A stretch of 35,302 nt of DNA from an uncultured Mediterraneibacter sp. (lineage in GTDB: Bacteria; Bacillota; Clostridia; Lachnospirales; Lachnospiraceae): the NCBI RefSeq assembly GCF_934330165.1, contig NZ_CAKRGI010000025.1, positions 1 to 35,302 of the forward strand, written 5' to 3'. The translations under genes were made by a program, and so were the position numbers. Positions 8,401-16,160 of the stretch are shown here, one piece after another (within the stretch, counting starts at the first letter, position 1; every line of letters begins with the position of its first letter). The notes under the pieces were generated by a model, which made no database searches, was not told the DNA's origin, and was given only the letters and a program-made list of their open reading frames with translations.

Positions 8401-8435
8401 GAAAGAAAAAAATAGAACAAGCAATTGCTTGTTCT
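8401..8435 (-). terminator. Apparent internal terminator between tRNA-Lys and tRNA-Leu
   Basis: A perfect palindrome from 8414 to 8435 folds into nine base pairs (AGAACAAGC/GCTTGTTCT) around an AATT loop. On the minus strand it is followed by ATTTTTTTCTTTC, a textbook U-run. It could reduce or stop transcription before tRNA-Leu. Confidence 0.75.
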
Positions 8436-8437
8436 GA

Positions 8438-8510
8438 TGAGCGTGCGGGGATTCGAACCCCGGACAACTTGATTAAAAGTCAAGTGCTCTACCACCTGAG
8501 CTACACGCCC
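8438..8510 (-). tRNA. tRNA-Lys (UUU)
   Basis: Acceptor GGGCGTG/CACGCTC with discriminator A, T-arm loop TTCGAAT, and anticodon loop CTTTTAA inside TTGACT/AATCAA-type pairing, giving TTT. 73 nucleotides, CCA not encoded. Confidence 0.96.
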
Positions 8511-8544
8511 GTATTTTTATTTAACTCCCCAGTAAGTGGATAAA

Positions 8545-8616
8545 CTGGGCTAGCTGGATTCGAACCAGCGTATGCAGGAGTCAAAGTCCTGTGCCTTACC
8601 GCTTGGCGATAGCCCA
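8545..8616 (-). tRNA. tRNA-Gln (UUG)
   Basis: Acceptor TGGGCTA/TAGCCCA with discriminator G, as expected for Gln. The anticodon stem CAGGA/TCCTG surrounds CTTTGAC, giving TTG. 72 nucleotides. Confidence 0.96.
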
Positions 8617-8663
8617 TTAAAGACTTTATGTCTGACACCGCATGCCATTAATAATTATGAAAG

Positions 8664-8738
8664 GGTGGGTAACCGGACTCGAACCGGTGATATCCAGAAC
8701 CACAATCTGGCGCGCTAACCAACTGCACCATACCCACC
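8664..8738 (-). tRNA. tRNA-His (GUG)
   Basis: Acceptor GTGGGTA/TACCCAC with the extra 5' G (position -1) opposite C73, the identity element of tRNA-His. The anticodon stem CCAGA/TCTGG surrounds TTGTGGT, giving GTG. Confidence 0.96.
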
Positions 8739-8744
8739 ACAAAA

Positions 8745-8818
8745 CGAGCCTGGGGGGATTCGAACCCACGACCTACGGCTTAGAAGGCCGTTGCTCTATC
8801 CAGCTGAGCTACAGACTC
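8745..8818 (-). tRNA. tRNA-Arg (UCU)
   Basis: Acceptor GAGTCTG/CAGGCTC with discriminator G. The anticodon stem ACGGC/GCCGT surrounds CTTCTAA, giving TCT. 74 nucleotides. Confidence 0.96.
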
Positions 8819-8857
8819 ATTTTCCTCTTTTTGAGGTGTCTCACCTTTCAGTGAGAA

Positions 8858-8928
8858 AGCGGGTGATGGGAATCGAACCCACGTATCCAGCTTGGAAGGC
8901 TGGTGTTCTACCATTGAACTACACCCGC
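8858..8928 (-). tRNA. tRNA-Gly (UCC)
   Basis: Acceptor GCGGGTG/CACCCGC with discriminator T. The anticodon stem CCAGC/GCTGG surrounds CTTCCAA, giving TCC. 71 nucleotides. Confidence 0.96.
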
Positions 8929-8934
8929 ACAGCA

Positions 8935-9009
8935 TCGGGGTGACAGGATTCGAACCTGCGACCTCCTGGTCCCAAACCAGGCGCTCTAGCCAAGCTGAGC
9001 CACACCCCG
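8935..9009 (-). tRNA. tRNA-Pro (UGG)
   Basis: Acceptor CGGGGTG/CACCCCG with discriminator A. The anticodon stem CCTGG/CCAGG surrounds TTTGGGA, giving TGG. It is the first gene of the tRNA operon. Confidence 0.96.
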
Positions 9010-9060
9010 ATATGTAAGTTGTTCCTGCGTTTCATTTACTTCATCCGTAACGCAAGAACA

Positions 9061-9089
9061 ATTATATTATAGGATTCAAGGAATGTCAA
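9061..9089 (-). promoter_or_regulatory. Consensus promoter of the seven-tRNA operon
   Basis: On the minus strand, a perfect TTGACA (9089-9084), 17 bases and a perfect TATAAT (9066-9061). Full consensus is expected for stable RNA operons. The predicted start is near 9054, inside an inverted repeat (9019-9061). Confidence 0.9.
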
Positions 9090-9199
9090 CACTATTTTTC
9101 AAAAAATTTTGCATTTATCCGAAAGACTATTTGCTATTTTTTCAGAAACTTTCATTTATTTTAATATATCAGCATCAAATTTTCTGGTTTTTTCATACA

Positions 9200-9679
9200 T
9201 TAAAGATATTTTTGCTCATAATGGACTTTTCCTTCTTCATCTATTTCCATTACCATATAACTTGGTCTCCTGCCATCCTGTCTTGGATAAGAAAGACTCC
9301 CCGGATTCAGAACGGTAAGTCCGTCCTTCTGAGAAAAATATGGTTTATGCGTATGACCAAACATCACAATATCAACATTTCTCGATCTTGCCTCTTCTAT
9401 GATCGTATCGACATCCATAGACACATAATAATAATGTCCATGCGTAATAAAGACATGATACTTTCCTATATTAAATTCTTCTTCCCTTGGAAGCCTGGAA
9501 AAAAAGTCATTATTTCCCCGCACAATATGCTTTTCACATTCTATCACTGCATCAAAATACTCTTCATCCCCCTCTACATCACCAAGGTGGATAAACATAT
9601 CGATTGGTCCTGCCTGCTCTAATACATGATCCAAATTGCCATGCTTTGAATGCGTATCACTGACGATCAAAATCTTCAT
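9200..9679 (-). CDS. YfcE/MJ0936-type metallophosphoesterase
   Basis: Cytosolic phosphodiesterase of the calcineurin-like superfamily, 159 residues. All metal-site motifs are present: DTH (D8, H10) near the start, then GDVEGD, GNND, THGHYYYV and GHTHKP. Family members cleave artificial phosphodiesters with Mn2+; the physiological substrate is generally unknown. The ATG overlaps the rdgB stop (ATGA), which suggests translational coupling, and GGGAG precedes it inside rdgB. It is the last gene of the THUMP methyltransferase-rdgB operon. No clear terminator is seen before the tRNA promoter. Confidence 0.93.
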   Translation of the reverse strand: MKILIVSDTHSKHGNLDHVLEQAGPIDMFIHLGDVEGDEEYFDAVIECEKHIVRGNNDFFSRLPREEEFNIGKYHVFITHGHYYYVSMDVDTIIEEARSRNVDIVMFGHTHKPYFSQKDGLTVLNPGSLSYPRQDGRRPSYMVMEIDEEGKVHYEQKYL

Positions 9680-10290
9680 AGTTCTCCCTCTCTGAACTTT
9701 TCTTCCAGTATCTTCTTCATCGCACGAAGTGCCTTGCCTCTGTGACTGAGTTCATTTTTAAGTTCAGGAGTCATTTCAGCCGTCGTACATCCATATTCCG
9801 GCACGTAAAAAATAGGATCATATCCAAATCCATTTTCTCCGACAATCTCATGTGCAATCTGTCCCTCAATCGTCTCCCTCACTACTTTTACTGTCCCATC
9901 CGGAAATACGGCTGCCACTGCACAGACGAATCTTGCTCTTCGCTCTTCATCCGGCACACCTTCCAGTCTGTCCAGCAAGATCCGGTTCTTTATATCATAA
10001 GAAGTATCTTCGCCTGCAAATCTTGCTGAATAAATTCCAGGAGCTTTGTCCAGATAATCAATTTCCAGACCGGAATCATCTGCCAAGACAATATCATTTG
10101 TCATGACTCTTGAAATTGCTCTCGCCTTGATCTCTGCATTTTCTTCAAACGACATTCCATCTTCTTCGATTTCTTCAAATACACCGGCCTCTTTCATCGA
10201 AAGAATTTCCAGGCCCAGCTCTGCAAGAATCATTCGGATCTCTTTCATTTTATTTTCATTTCCGGTAGCAAATATAATTCTTTTTTTCAT
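9676..10290 (-). CDS. rdgB: RdgB/HAM1 XTP/dITP diphosphatase
   Basis: House-cleaning nucleotidase that hydrolyses XTP, dITP and dHAPTP-type non-canonical purine NTPs to monophosphates, keeping them out of DNA and RNA. It is 204 residues, normal for the family. Motifs in order: ATGNENKMKEI (residues 8-18), ADDSGLEIDYL, APGIYSARFAG, GFGYDPIF and SHRGKAL. The ATG at 10290 lies 12 bases past the THUMP methyltransferase stop. It overlaps the phosphodiesterase start by four bases, a pairing common in Firmicutes. Confidence 0.97.
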   Translation of the reverse strand: MKKRIIFATGNENKMKEIRMILAELGLEILSMKEAGVFEEIEEDGMSFEENAEIKARAISRVMTNDIVLADDSGLEIDYLDKAPGIYSARFAGEDTSYDIKNRILLDRLEGVPDEERRARFVCAVAAVFPDGTVKVVRETIEGQIAHEIVGENGFGYDPIFYVPEYGCTTAEMTPELKNELSHRGKALRAMKKILEEKFREGEL

Positions 10291-10302
10291 CTTCTGTTCC
10301 CT

Positions 10303-11451
10303 CTATCTTTTCTGTCTTGGCGGCTTTGGCCCTTGAAACTGATAAAAATATGTCTTCAGCATTCCATTGTAAATCTTTCGGTTTTTATCTGCCTTTCTTC
10401 CGAAATAACGCTCTGCGTCTTCAAAACTTGTAATCATATAAGCTGACCAGCTGTCCAGTTCCTTAAAACTCTCTCCAAATTCACGATAGATCTGTGGAAG
10501 TGTCTCCCGGTCTTCCAGCCGCTCTCCATATGGCGGATTCGTGATAATGAATCCATACTTCTTTGGATGCCTCAGATTTTTCACCGCACGCTCCTGAAAG
10601 TGGATCAGATGGGCAACTCCTGCATTCTCTGCATTTTCTCTTGCCATCCGCACAACATTTCCATCTATATCATACCCCTGAATATCTGTCTCAATCTCAT
10701 CCTCGATCAAATCATTTGCCTCATCAATTGCCTCATACCAGTATTTCTTTCCGATCAGATTTGTCCATGTCTCTGCGGTAAAAGAACGGTTCATTCCCGG
10801 TGCAATCTTTGCAGCCATCATTGCAGCCTCGATCGGAAATGTACCACTTCCACAGAAAGGATCTACCAAGATCCGATCTTTTCTCCAAGGTGTCAGCATG
10901 ATCAGAGCCGCTGCCAGTGTTTCTGAGATCGGAGCTTTTCCTGCTGCCGGACGATACCCTCTCTTATGCAGAGAATCTCCTGATGTATCAATCCCGACGG
11001 TCACGATATCTTTCATCAAAAAAACTCTCAATGGATAGGATGCTCCATCCTCCTGAAACCACTGGATCCGGTATTTTGATTTCAACCTTTCTACCATTGC
11101 TTTTTTCATGATCGACTGTATATCGGAGGGACTGAAAAGCTTACTCTTAACCGATGACGCCTTCGCCACCCAGAACTTTCCATCCTTTGGTATGTACGCT
11201 TCCCATGGCAATGCTTTCGTCTTCTCAAACAATTCATCAAACGTCACAGCTTTGAAACTTCCCACTTTTAAAAGAACTCTTTCCGCTGTCCTCAGAAAAA
11301 TATTTGCTCTGCATGCAGCATCTGCCCCACCATAAAATGTCACTCTTCCATCTTCCACCTGGGAAATCTCATATCCAAGATCCTGAATTTCTCTTTTCAG
11401 TACAGATTCCAGGCCAAAATGACATGGTGCAATCCATTCCATTTTATTCAT
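10303..11451 (-). CDS. THUMP-domain class I SAM-dependent RNA methyltransferase (RlmL N-domain/YpsC type)
   Basis: The 382-residue protein has an N-terminal ferredoxin-like/THUMP region (about 1-160) and a Rossmann methyltransferase. The methyltransferase carries DPFCGSGTFPIEAA (SAM site region, about residue 197) and the catalytic NPPYGER motif, typical of N2-guanine methylation. It matches the RlmL N-terminal domain/YpsC group, expected to make m2G in 23S rRNA. The target is inferred. The basic tail (GPKPPRQKR) is common in RNA enzymes. The ATG at 11451 follows GAGGTAGTAAATGA. A TATAAT at 11466-11471 (minus) is a likely -10. Confidence 0.93.
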   Translation of the reverse strand: MNKMEWIAPCHFGLESVLKREIQDLGYEISQVEDGRVTFYGGADAACRANIFLRTAERVLLKVGSFKAVTFDELFEKTKALPWEAYIPKDGKFWVAKASSVKSKLFSPSDIQSIMKKAMVERLKSKYRIQWFQEDGASYPLRVFLMKDIVTVGIDTSGDSLHKRGYRPAAGKAPISETLAAALIMLTPWRKDRILVDPFCGSGTFPIEAAMMAAKIAPGMNRSFTAETWTNLIGKKYWYEAIDEANDLIEDEIETDIQGYDIDGNVVRMARENAENAGVAHLIHFQERAVKNLRHPKKYGFIITNPPYGERLEDRETLPQIYREFGESFKELDSWSAYMITSFEDAERYFGRKADKNRKIYNGMLKTYFYQFQGPKPPRQKR

Positions 11452-11513
11452 TCATTTACTACCTCATTATAAATACATTTTTTAATTCACTTCTTTTTAT
11501 TCTACTATAAATC

Positions 11514-11547
11514 AGGGGCAGAGTAAAGTTGAATTTACCCTGCCCCT
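11514..11547 (-). terminator. Hairpin after the Asn-rich protein gene
   Basis: Arms AGGGGCAGAGTAAA (11514-11527) and TTTACCCTGCCCCT (11534-11547) pair with one mismatch. The stem is strong but the following bases (TGATTTATAG on the minus strand) are a poor U-run. It could be a terminator or an mRNA-stabilising 3' stem. Confidence 0.5.
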
Positions 11548-11622
11548 GCGGTCACATTTCCTGCTTTTCAAATCTCTTCCGTGACTTTTCTTCTAATTCC
11601 ACTTTTGGCTTTTTCGATCAAA

Positions 11623-11856
11623 TTAATATCTGTCTGTCGAATCATATCCATTCTTATTGGAAGAATTTTTATCGTAGGAATTTTTGTTCTTTCCACAATT
11701 CTGCGATGCAGACGAAGTACCGTTCGTACTATTTGTGCTGTTCTTGTTCGCACTGTTCTTGTTGGTACTATTCTTATTCTGCTCATCTGCATAGGATGAA
11801 TAAGAGCTGTCCTCCATATTTTTGTTCTTGTTCACATTCGTATAATTTTTTGCCAT
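11623..11856 (-). CDS. Asn/Ser/Lys-rich 77-residue protein, function unknown
   Basis: Seventy-seven residues, nearly all Asn, Ser, Lys, Thr, Tyr and Asp, with repeated NKNS and NSTN units, one Cys and no hydrophobic core. It is likely disordered. The coding frame is supported by an excellent TAGGAGGA site seven bases before the ATG, a stop followed by a strong hairpin, and no competing gene. The composition recalls gamma-type small acid-soluble spore proteins and other spore-coat-associated peptides, but I see no diagnostic motif. A spore link is speculation. Confidence 0.7.
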   Translation of the reverse strand: MAKNYTNVNKNKNMEDSSYSSYADEQNKNSTNKNSANKNSTNSTNGTSSASQNCGKNKNSYDKNSSNKNGYDSTDRY

Positions 11857-12165
11857 GATGATTCCTCCTATCTATTTGATACAGTCTTATTATCTCTGAA
11901 AACCAGATCTTTATACGCATTGGAGAAAATTAATCAGGACAATTTTTATATCCCAAATATATAAACCATTATTTAAATATTTTTCTTGCTTTTTCCATTT
12001 TAATATATTATACTATCTTTTGTAGAGAGATTACTTTCTACAACCCCTTATTAATTATTTATACTCCCCTCAAAAGACCGATGGCTCCCCCATCGGTCTT
12101 TTACTGTTCTGCTCTTTTTCGTTTCCTTCTATATATAATGATATAATACATTAGAATCATTCCAT
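11857..12165. other. Intergenic region with terminator and small dyad
   Basis: No gene is seen. It is very AT-rich and holds a terminator (12072-12102) and an inverted repeat TTGTAGA...TCTACAA near 12018-12042. TATAAT-like boxes are present, but no -35/-10 pair for the Asn-rich gene can be chosen with confidence. Confidence 0.6.
12072..12102 (-). terminator. Terminator of the DUF1700 gene
   Basis: Perfect 13-bp stem AAAAGACCGATGG/CCATCGGTCTTTT around a five-base loop. The tracts at the stem base let it work in either direction; it lies downstream of the DUF1700 gene. Confidence 0.85.
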
Positions 12166-12630
12166 TTATCGCTGAGATCCACTTCCTCCGATCAGTCGAA
12201 TGATCAACATTGCGATCAGCAGCGGAATAAGAATTGGAGCAAGAATTCTGATCACTCCCGCAACAAATGAAATGATCACCACAATCACCAGTACAACAGC
12301 AAGAATAAAAAGTGCCTTTTTCCACCATGGAATCTCAAATACTCTGCCTTCCTCATTTTTCATATAAGTACCATAACTGCTGCCTGCACTATGCGATCTG
12401 CTGCCTGCTGCCGCTCCACCGTCAGCTCCATTTTCATCTGCCTCCAGCAAAGTCTGTGCAATCGCCCATGGATCTCCCAGAGTATCGACTACCTGCTGTT
12501 CCGTCTTTCCCTTTTTGACTTCTTCATTTATATATTCATTATAATAATTGAGATTTTCCCGTATCGCACTGGCATCCATATTTCCATCCAGTGCTTCATT
12601 TAATCCCTGCAAAAATTCTTCCCGGGTCAT
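12166..12630 (-). CDS. DUF1700/HAAS-domain membrane protein
   Basis: The 154-residue protein starts with a helical HAAS/DUF1700 module (1-65: TREEFLQGLNEAL, NYYNEYINEE, EQQVVDTLGDPWAIAQTLL). The LGDP turn is diagnostic. A Gly/Ser linker and two hydrophobic helices follow (about 105-145). HAAS modules bind PadR-family regulators or regulate membrane partners, but no PadR gene is adjacent here. GGAGGACAAG precedes the ATG at 12630, and a TTGTCA-17-TATTCT promoter lies about 60 bases upstream. Probably an envelope-associated regulator; the role is inferred. Confidence 0.85.
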   Translation of the reverse strand: MTREEFLQGLNEALDGNMDASAIRENLNYYNEYINEEVKKGKTEQQVVDTLGDPWAIAQTLLEADENGADGGAAAGSRSHSAGSSYGTYMKNEEGRVFEIPWWKKALFILAVVLVIVVIISFVAGVIRILAPILIPLLIAMLIIRLIGGSGSQR

Positions 12631-12689
12631 CTTGTCCTCCTTATGAACCTGATTCTTAGCTTTTTCTTTTCAAATCTTCTTTCATCTGT

Positions 12690-12718
12690 AGAATAGCATA
12701 TCATTCTTCATTTGACAA
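12690..12718 (-). promoter_or_regulatory. Promoter of the DUF1700 gene
   Basis: On the minus strand, TTGTCA (12718-12713), 17 bases, then TATTCT (12695-12690). Five and four of six positions match consensus. Confidence 0.6.
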
Positions 12719-12877
12719 AGTATTTTTCCGCATTCACAATTTGTTCATTTATCATTAAAAATTCTTTCACTTTCTCATCACTTTTTCTTCATTTCTCTTT
12801 CATATACTATAACCATCAAAGAAATACAATTCATTAAGCCAACAAGATTTATTTTAGATAAACTTTTTCATAATACT

Positions 12878-12907
12878 TGCCAGGAACCGGTCGCCGGTTA
12901 CCTGGCA
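12878..12907 (-). terminator. Hairpin after the Ig-like protein gene
   Basis: Arms TGCCAGGAACCGG and CCGGTTACCTGGCA pair almost fully around TCG. The stem is GC-rich but the minus-strand U-run is weak (AGTATTAT), so termination efficiency is uncertain. Confidence 0.55.
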
Positions 12908-12916
12908 TCCTCCCTT

Positions 12917-14983
12917 TTATGGGACTTTTTTTATTTTCTTCTTTTTTCCCGTTCTTTTGATTCTCCATCCATACCATATCAGGATCAGAATCCCCACTGC
13001 TCCAAAAATTTCTGCCCATATCCATTGATCCATTTTATTTTCAGCTTCTTCTCCCTGCCCTGAAAAAAGATTCTCCACAGGCTTCCATATCTTCTGCACG
13101 ATGCTTTTTTCTGGCCTTATTTCAAATCGTATCACTTTTTTCACCTGATTCCCTGCCGCATCCTCTGCCTGGACTCCCATTATATAATTTCCGTTTTCCA
13201 TAATTTCACACTGGAACATCCTGCTTCCGATACTCAGTTTCTGTCTTTCTCCGTTTAAAGTAAAATCGGTCAGATACTCTTTTTCTCCGTCAACCCAGAC
13301 TTCTATCTTCACCTTTTCTTCATAGATCGCCCCATCTTTTAATCTTCCCATATAAAGCACCGGTGGTGTATGATCTATGGTAAATACTGCTTCTGCAACC
13401 GAATCATTTCCTGCTGCATCCTCTGCCCTGACTCTCAGACGGTGTACTCCCTCTTCAGTTACAAGCCTGCCTTTTGCATATTCCAGTCCATCCAGAAACA
13501 GCTGATACTGATAATCTGTCAAATCCGAAACAGCTTCTTCAACTTCATAATTCCACTGAAAAAAGGGAAGATATGTTCCATTGAGCTGATCCACATATCG
13601 GATTACCGGACTGCAGCGGTCAACAACAAACCGATACTCTTTTTCCGTCTTCCAGCCTGCCTGATCTTCAACCTGAATCCTGCATTCATAATGACCATCC
13701 TCTTCAAAGACAAACGGTATGCTGACTTCCTTTTCTGAAAGTTCCTGCTCTGCCTGATTTAAAACCATTTCCTTCTTCTTTTCCTGATCTGTTCTCGTAA
13801 CAGACACCTCATACTTTCCCAGTAGATTTTCATCCTTCAGCACAATCTCACCGTTGCATTTCTCCCCTGTGATCATTGCATCTGTCACACCATTCATCTC
13901 TGCTGTCGGCGATTTTCTGTCTATATAAAGCTTTTCTTTTCTGACCGTACTGTTACCCGCACGATCGACTGCATGAACCATAAGTTCTACCGGACTTCCA
14001 TTCACTGATTCTTTCTCAGGCTTCACAGTAAAACTGTCCGATTCCGTTGGATTCTCATAATACTTCCTGCTGATTTCCTCACCGTTCACATAACATACCG
14101 CCAGCTGCAAACCGGAACTGCAGGTATACTTTTCTGATTTTTCTCCGATCCACAGCCTGATCTTCGGCAAGTCTTTCTGCCATTCACCGGATTCTCCTGC
14201 TCCTGTAACAGTGATCCTTGGGGTCTCATCTTCGCAAATGATCTGTTCTGAACTGCTTCTCACGCTTTCCAGTCCGGCATGATCTACCGCATAAGCCTTC
14301 AGCCGTCCCTGATACCCCAATGGCAGATACACACTCCCCTCTGCTCCTTCTACTTCCAATTTTGTACCATCTTCCTGCTGGACGATCATCTTTTCAACAC
14401 CGGAGCCTTCATCCCGGCTTTTTACCAACACCTCTGTCTCTGTCTGATAACAATATCCCCTCTCCTCGCTTCCCACCGGATAGGAAAATACCACTGCAGC
14501 CGGTACGGTCTTATCTATACAGATCACCGCTTTCAGCTCCCACTCTGTCTCTCCGGTTTCCGATTCCTGCCACAACCGAAGCTGGTTCCTTCCCTCTTTC
14601 CATACAGCAGGCTCAAAGGAATATCTCCAGTTACCTTCCTCTTCCTGCTCTGTAAAATTCACAATTTCTGCTTTTTTCTCTCCTGACGTATATGTGATCT
14701 CATACTGCATGTTACAGTATATTTCTTTATCTGATATTTTTTCAGCCCCCTCCAGACATACTTCCACCTCTGGTTCTTCTGTATACCATCGATCCGATCC
14801 GCTTTCATCGTACACATTTCCGTCTATCTTAAGAACCGGAGTCTCTTTGCTCTCCTCTTCATCAGCAGCCGCCAGTCCTGCACTCCCAAATACAACTACA
14901 ACAAAGATTACCGCAAGAATCCAACAGCTTATTTTATTCACATTTTCCTTTTTATTCTTTTTATTTATCCACATTCTGCTCAT
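12917..14983 (-). CDS. Membrane-anchored exoprotein with Ig-like repeats
   Basis: 688 residues. The basic start and hydrophobic stretch (about 19-40, ISCWILAVIFVVVVFGSAGL) form a signal sequence or N-terminal anchor. A long beta-rich ectodomain follows with repeated Ig-like units, each ending in patterns such as VDHAGLES, VDRAGNSTV, AEDAAGNDSV and AEDAAGNQV before an IDxTPP or DRxSP start of the next unit. A single membrane helix (about 653-672) and a Lys/Arg-rich tail close it. The ATG at 14983 has AAGGGGAA and overlaps the upstream pseudokinase-like gene by 23 bases, so the two are translationally linked. Binding partner unknown; surface sensing or adhesion is inferred. Confidence 0.85.
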   Translation of the reverse strand: MSRMWINKKNKKENVNKISCWILAVIFVVVVFGSAGLAAADEEESKETPVLKIDGNVYDESGSDRWYTEEPEVEVCLEGAEKISDKEIYCNMQYEITYTSGEKKAEIVNFTEQEEEGNWRYSFEPAVWKEGRNQLRLWQESETGETEWELKAVICIDKTVPAAVVFSYPVGSEERGYCYQTETEVLVKSRDEGSGVEKMIVQQEDGTKLEVEGAEGSVYLPLGYQGRLKAYAVDHAGLESVRSSSEQIICEDETPRITVTGAGESGEWQKDLPKIRLWIGEKSEKYTCSSGLQLAVCYVNGEEISRKYYENPTESDSFTVKPEKESVNGSPVELMVHAVDRAGNSTVRKEKLYIDRKSPTAEMNGVTDAMITGEKCNGEIVLKDENLLGKYEVSVTRTDQEKKKEMVLNQAEQELSEKEVSIPFVFEEDGHYECRIQVEDQAGWKTEKEYRFVVDRCSPVIRYVDQLNGTYLPFFQWNYEVEEAVSDLTDYQYQLFLDGLEYAKGRLVTEEGVHRLRVRAEDAAGNDSVAEAVFTIDHTPPVLYMGRLKDGAIYEEKVKIEVWVDGEKEYLTDFTLNGERQKLSIGSRMFQCEIMENGNYIMGVQAEDAAGNQVKKVIRFEIRPEKSIVQKIWKPVENLFSGQGEEAENKMDQWIWAEIFGAVGILILIWYGWRIKRTGKKKKIKKVP

Positions 14984-16160
14984 TTACTTCCCCTTTCCGC
15001 TTCTGTTCTTCTTTCTTTTGCTCTTCCTGACTCTGTCCGTTCTGCACTCTGCTTTCCTGCTCCTGAATACGGAGTTCATACTCCTGCATCAGTTTTTCAA
15101 TCTCAGGTTCGGTTCCCGTACGTTCTAAAACTCTTTTTCCTGTAAGAAGTGCGGTTGAATACTGTTCTTTTCCTGCTTCTAATTTCATCTTACGGATGCC
15201 CGCTGCTGTAATCTGTTCCCGGTTTTCTTCAATCTCAATCAGTCTTCCGTATACATCGATTGCTTTCTCAATCCACATCTCCCGCTCATAGGCCGTCCCT
15301 AATGCCCACAATGCACATCGCTCCAGGGCCTCTCCTTCTGACATAACCAGTTCATTGCCTTTTCTTGTATTTGACAGAAGATAGCTTCTGAACCTCCGCT
15401 CTGCCGCTTCTGCTTCATTCTCATCCTCTGCATCTATTTTCTCTGTATTTTTCTCCACAGCAGGATCTTCCGGTTCACTTTTTCTGCCTTTCCCCACAGT
15501 CACTCCTGCTAAAAATACAAGTACCGCAAGCACTGCCACACTGATTTTTAAGAACCACTTTTTCTTTTGTCCATGAAACAGCTCCGTTGCTTTTTCCAAA
15601 AGCCGTATTTGCCCGGAAATCTCCGGCAGATCTTTTTGAACCTGACAGAGCATCTCATAGGAACGCTGACGTTCTCCTGTGCATCCTGCGATTACTTTCT
15701 GACATTTGACCGCTTCTCTTCGTGTCAGTTCCGGTTCTGTCCCTACTGAGGCAAGAAGAAACTGCATCATTTTTCCGTATCCATACAGATCCGCACTCTT
15801 TTGTCCTCTCCCCTGCTGTCTGCCGTCTTTTTTTATAAAATGATTTCTCACTGCACGCTGCTGCATCCGCTTAATGATAAATCCGTTCTCCTTTCCTTCG
15901 GGATCCAGCAAAAAAAGTCCGGCTTCTCCCACAACAAGCACACTGTATGGTGTCAGGCATCCATAATTCATTCCATTACTCCGCTGATAATCATACAGGC
16001 TTTTCCAAAGCTGTCGAAACCAGCTAAAAAGCTGTCCTTTTCCTATACATTCATGCTCCTGCAGATAATAGATCAGCAGGCATCCCTCCAGGCAGTCTGC
16101 ACTTTGCCGACACTGATCCTTATACTCCTGAAACCGAAGGACTTCATACATCTTTTCCAT
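14961..16160 (-). CDS. Pseudokinase-like single-pass membrane protein
   Basis: 399 residues. Residues 1-190 resemble a degenerate protein-kinase C-lobe. YGCLTPYSVLVV (66-77) aligns with the HGDLKPENVLV catalytic loop, LFLLDPE (82-88) with the DFG strand, and KSADLYGYGKMMQFLL (121-136) with the SD-Y-LG helix. The segment around CTGERQRS aligns with the terminal kinase helices. The HRD Asp is Cys, the loop Lys is Thr and the Asn is Ser; the Gly loop and VAIK Lys are absent. A membrane helix (203-222) is followed by a charged, TPR-like helical domain with a Gln/Glu/Lys-rich tail. The layout recalls EssB-type pseudokinases, but no type VII secretion gene is nearby. No strong ribosome binding site precedes the ATG. 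Confidence 0.75.
   Translation of the reverse strand: MEKMYEVLRFQEYKDQCRQSADCLEGCLLIYYLQEHECIGKGQLFSWFRQLWKSLYDYQRSNGMNYGCLTPYSVLVVGEAGLFLLDPEGKENGFIIKRMQQRAVRNHFIKKDGRQQGRGQKSADLYGYGKMMQFLLASVGTEPELTRREAVKCQKVIAGCTGERQRSYEMLCQVQKDLPEISGQIRLLEKATELFHGQKKKWFLKISVAVLAVLVFLAGVTVGKGRKSEPEDPAVEKNTEKIDAEDENEAEAAERRFRSYLLSNTRKGNELVMSEGEALERCALWALGTAYEREMWIEKAIDVYGRLIEIEENREQITAAGIRKMKLEAGKEQYSTALLTGKRVLERTGTEPEIEKLMQEYELRIQEQESRVQNGQSQEEQKKEEQKRKGEVNEQNVDK

Noticed and set aside
8642..8854. Plus-strand open frame across the tRNA cluster
   Set aside because: It is the reverse complement of the tRNA-His and tRNA-Arg genes; such frames are a well-known annotation artefact.
9083..9622. Plus-strand open frame rich in Phe/Ile/Tyr
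   Set aside because: It is antisense to the YfcE-like gene, and its composition is the mirror of the opposite strand rather than a membrane protein with known features.
11529..11858. Plus-strand open frame opposite the Asn-rich protein
   Set aside because: No ribosome binding site, while the minus-strand frame has a very good one. The Cys/Ser-rich product mirrors the Asn/Lys-rich codons.
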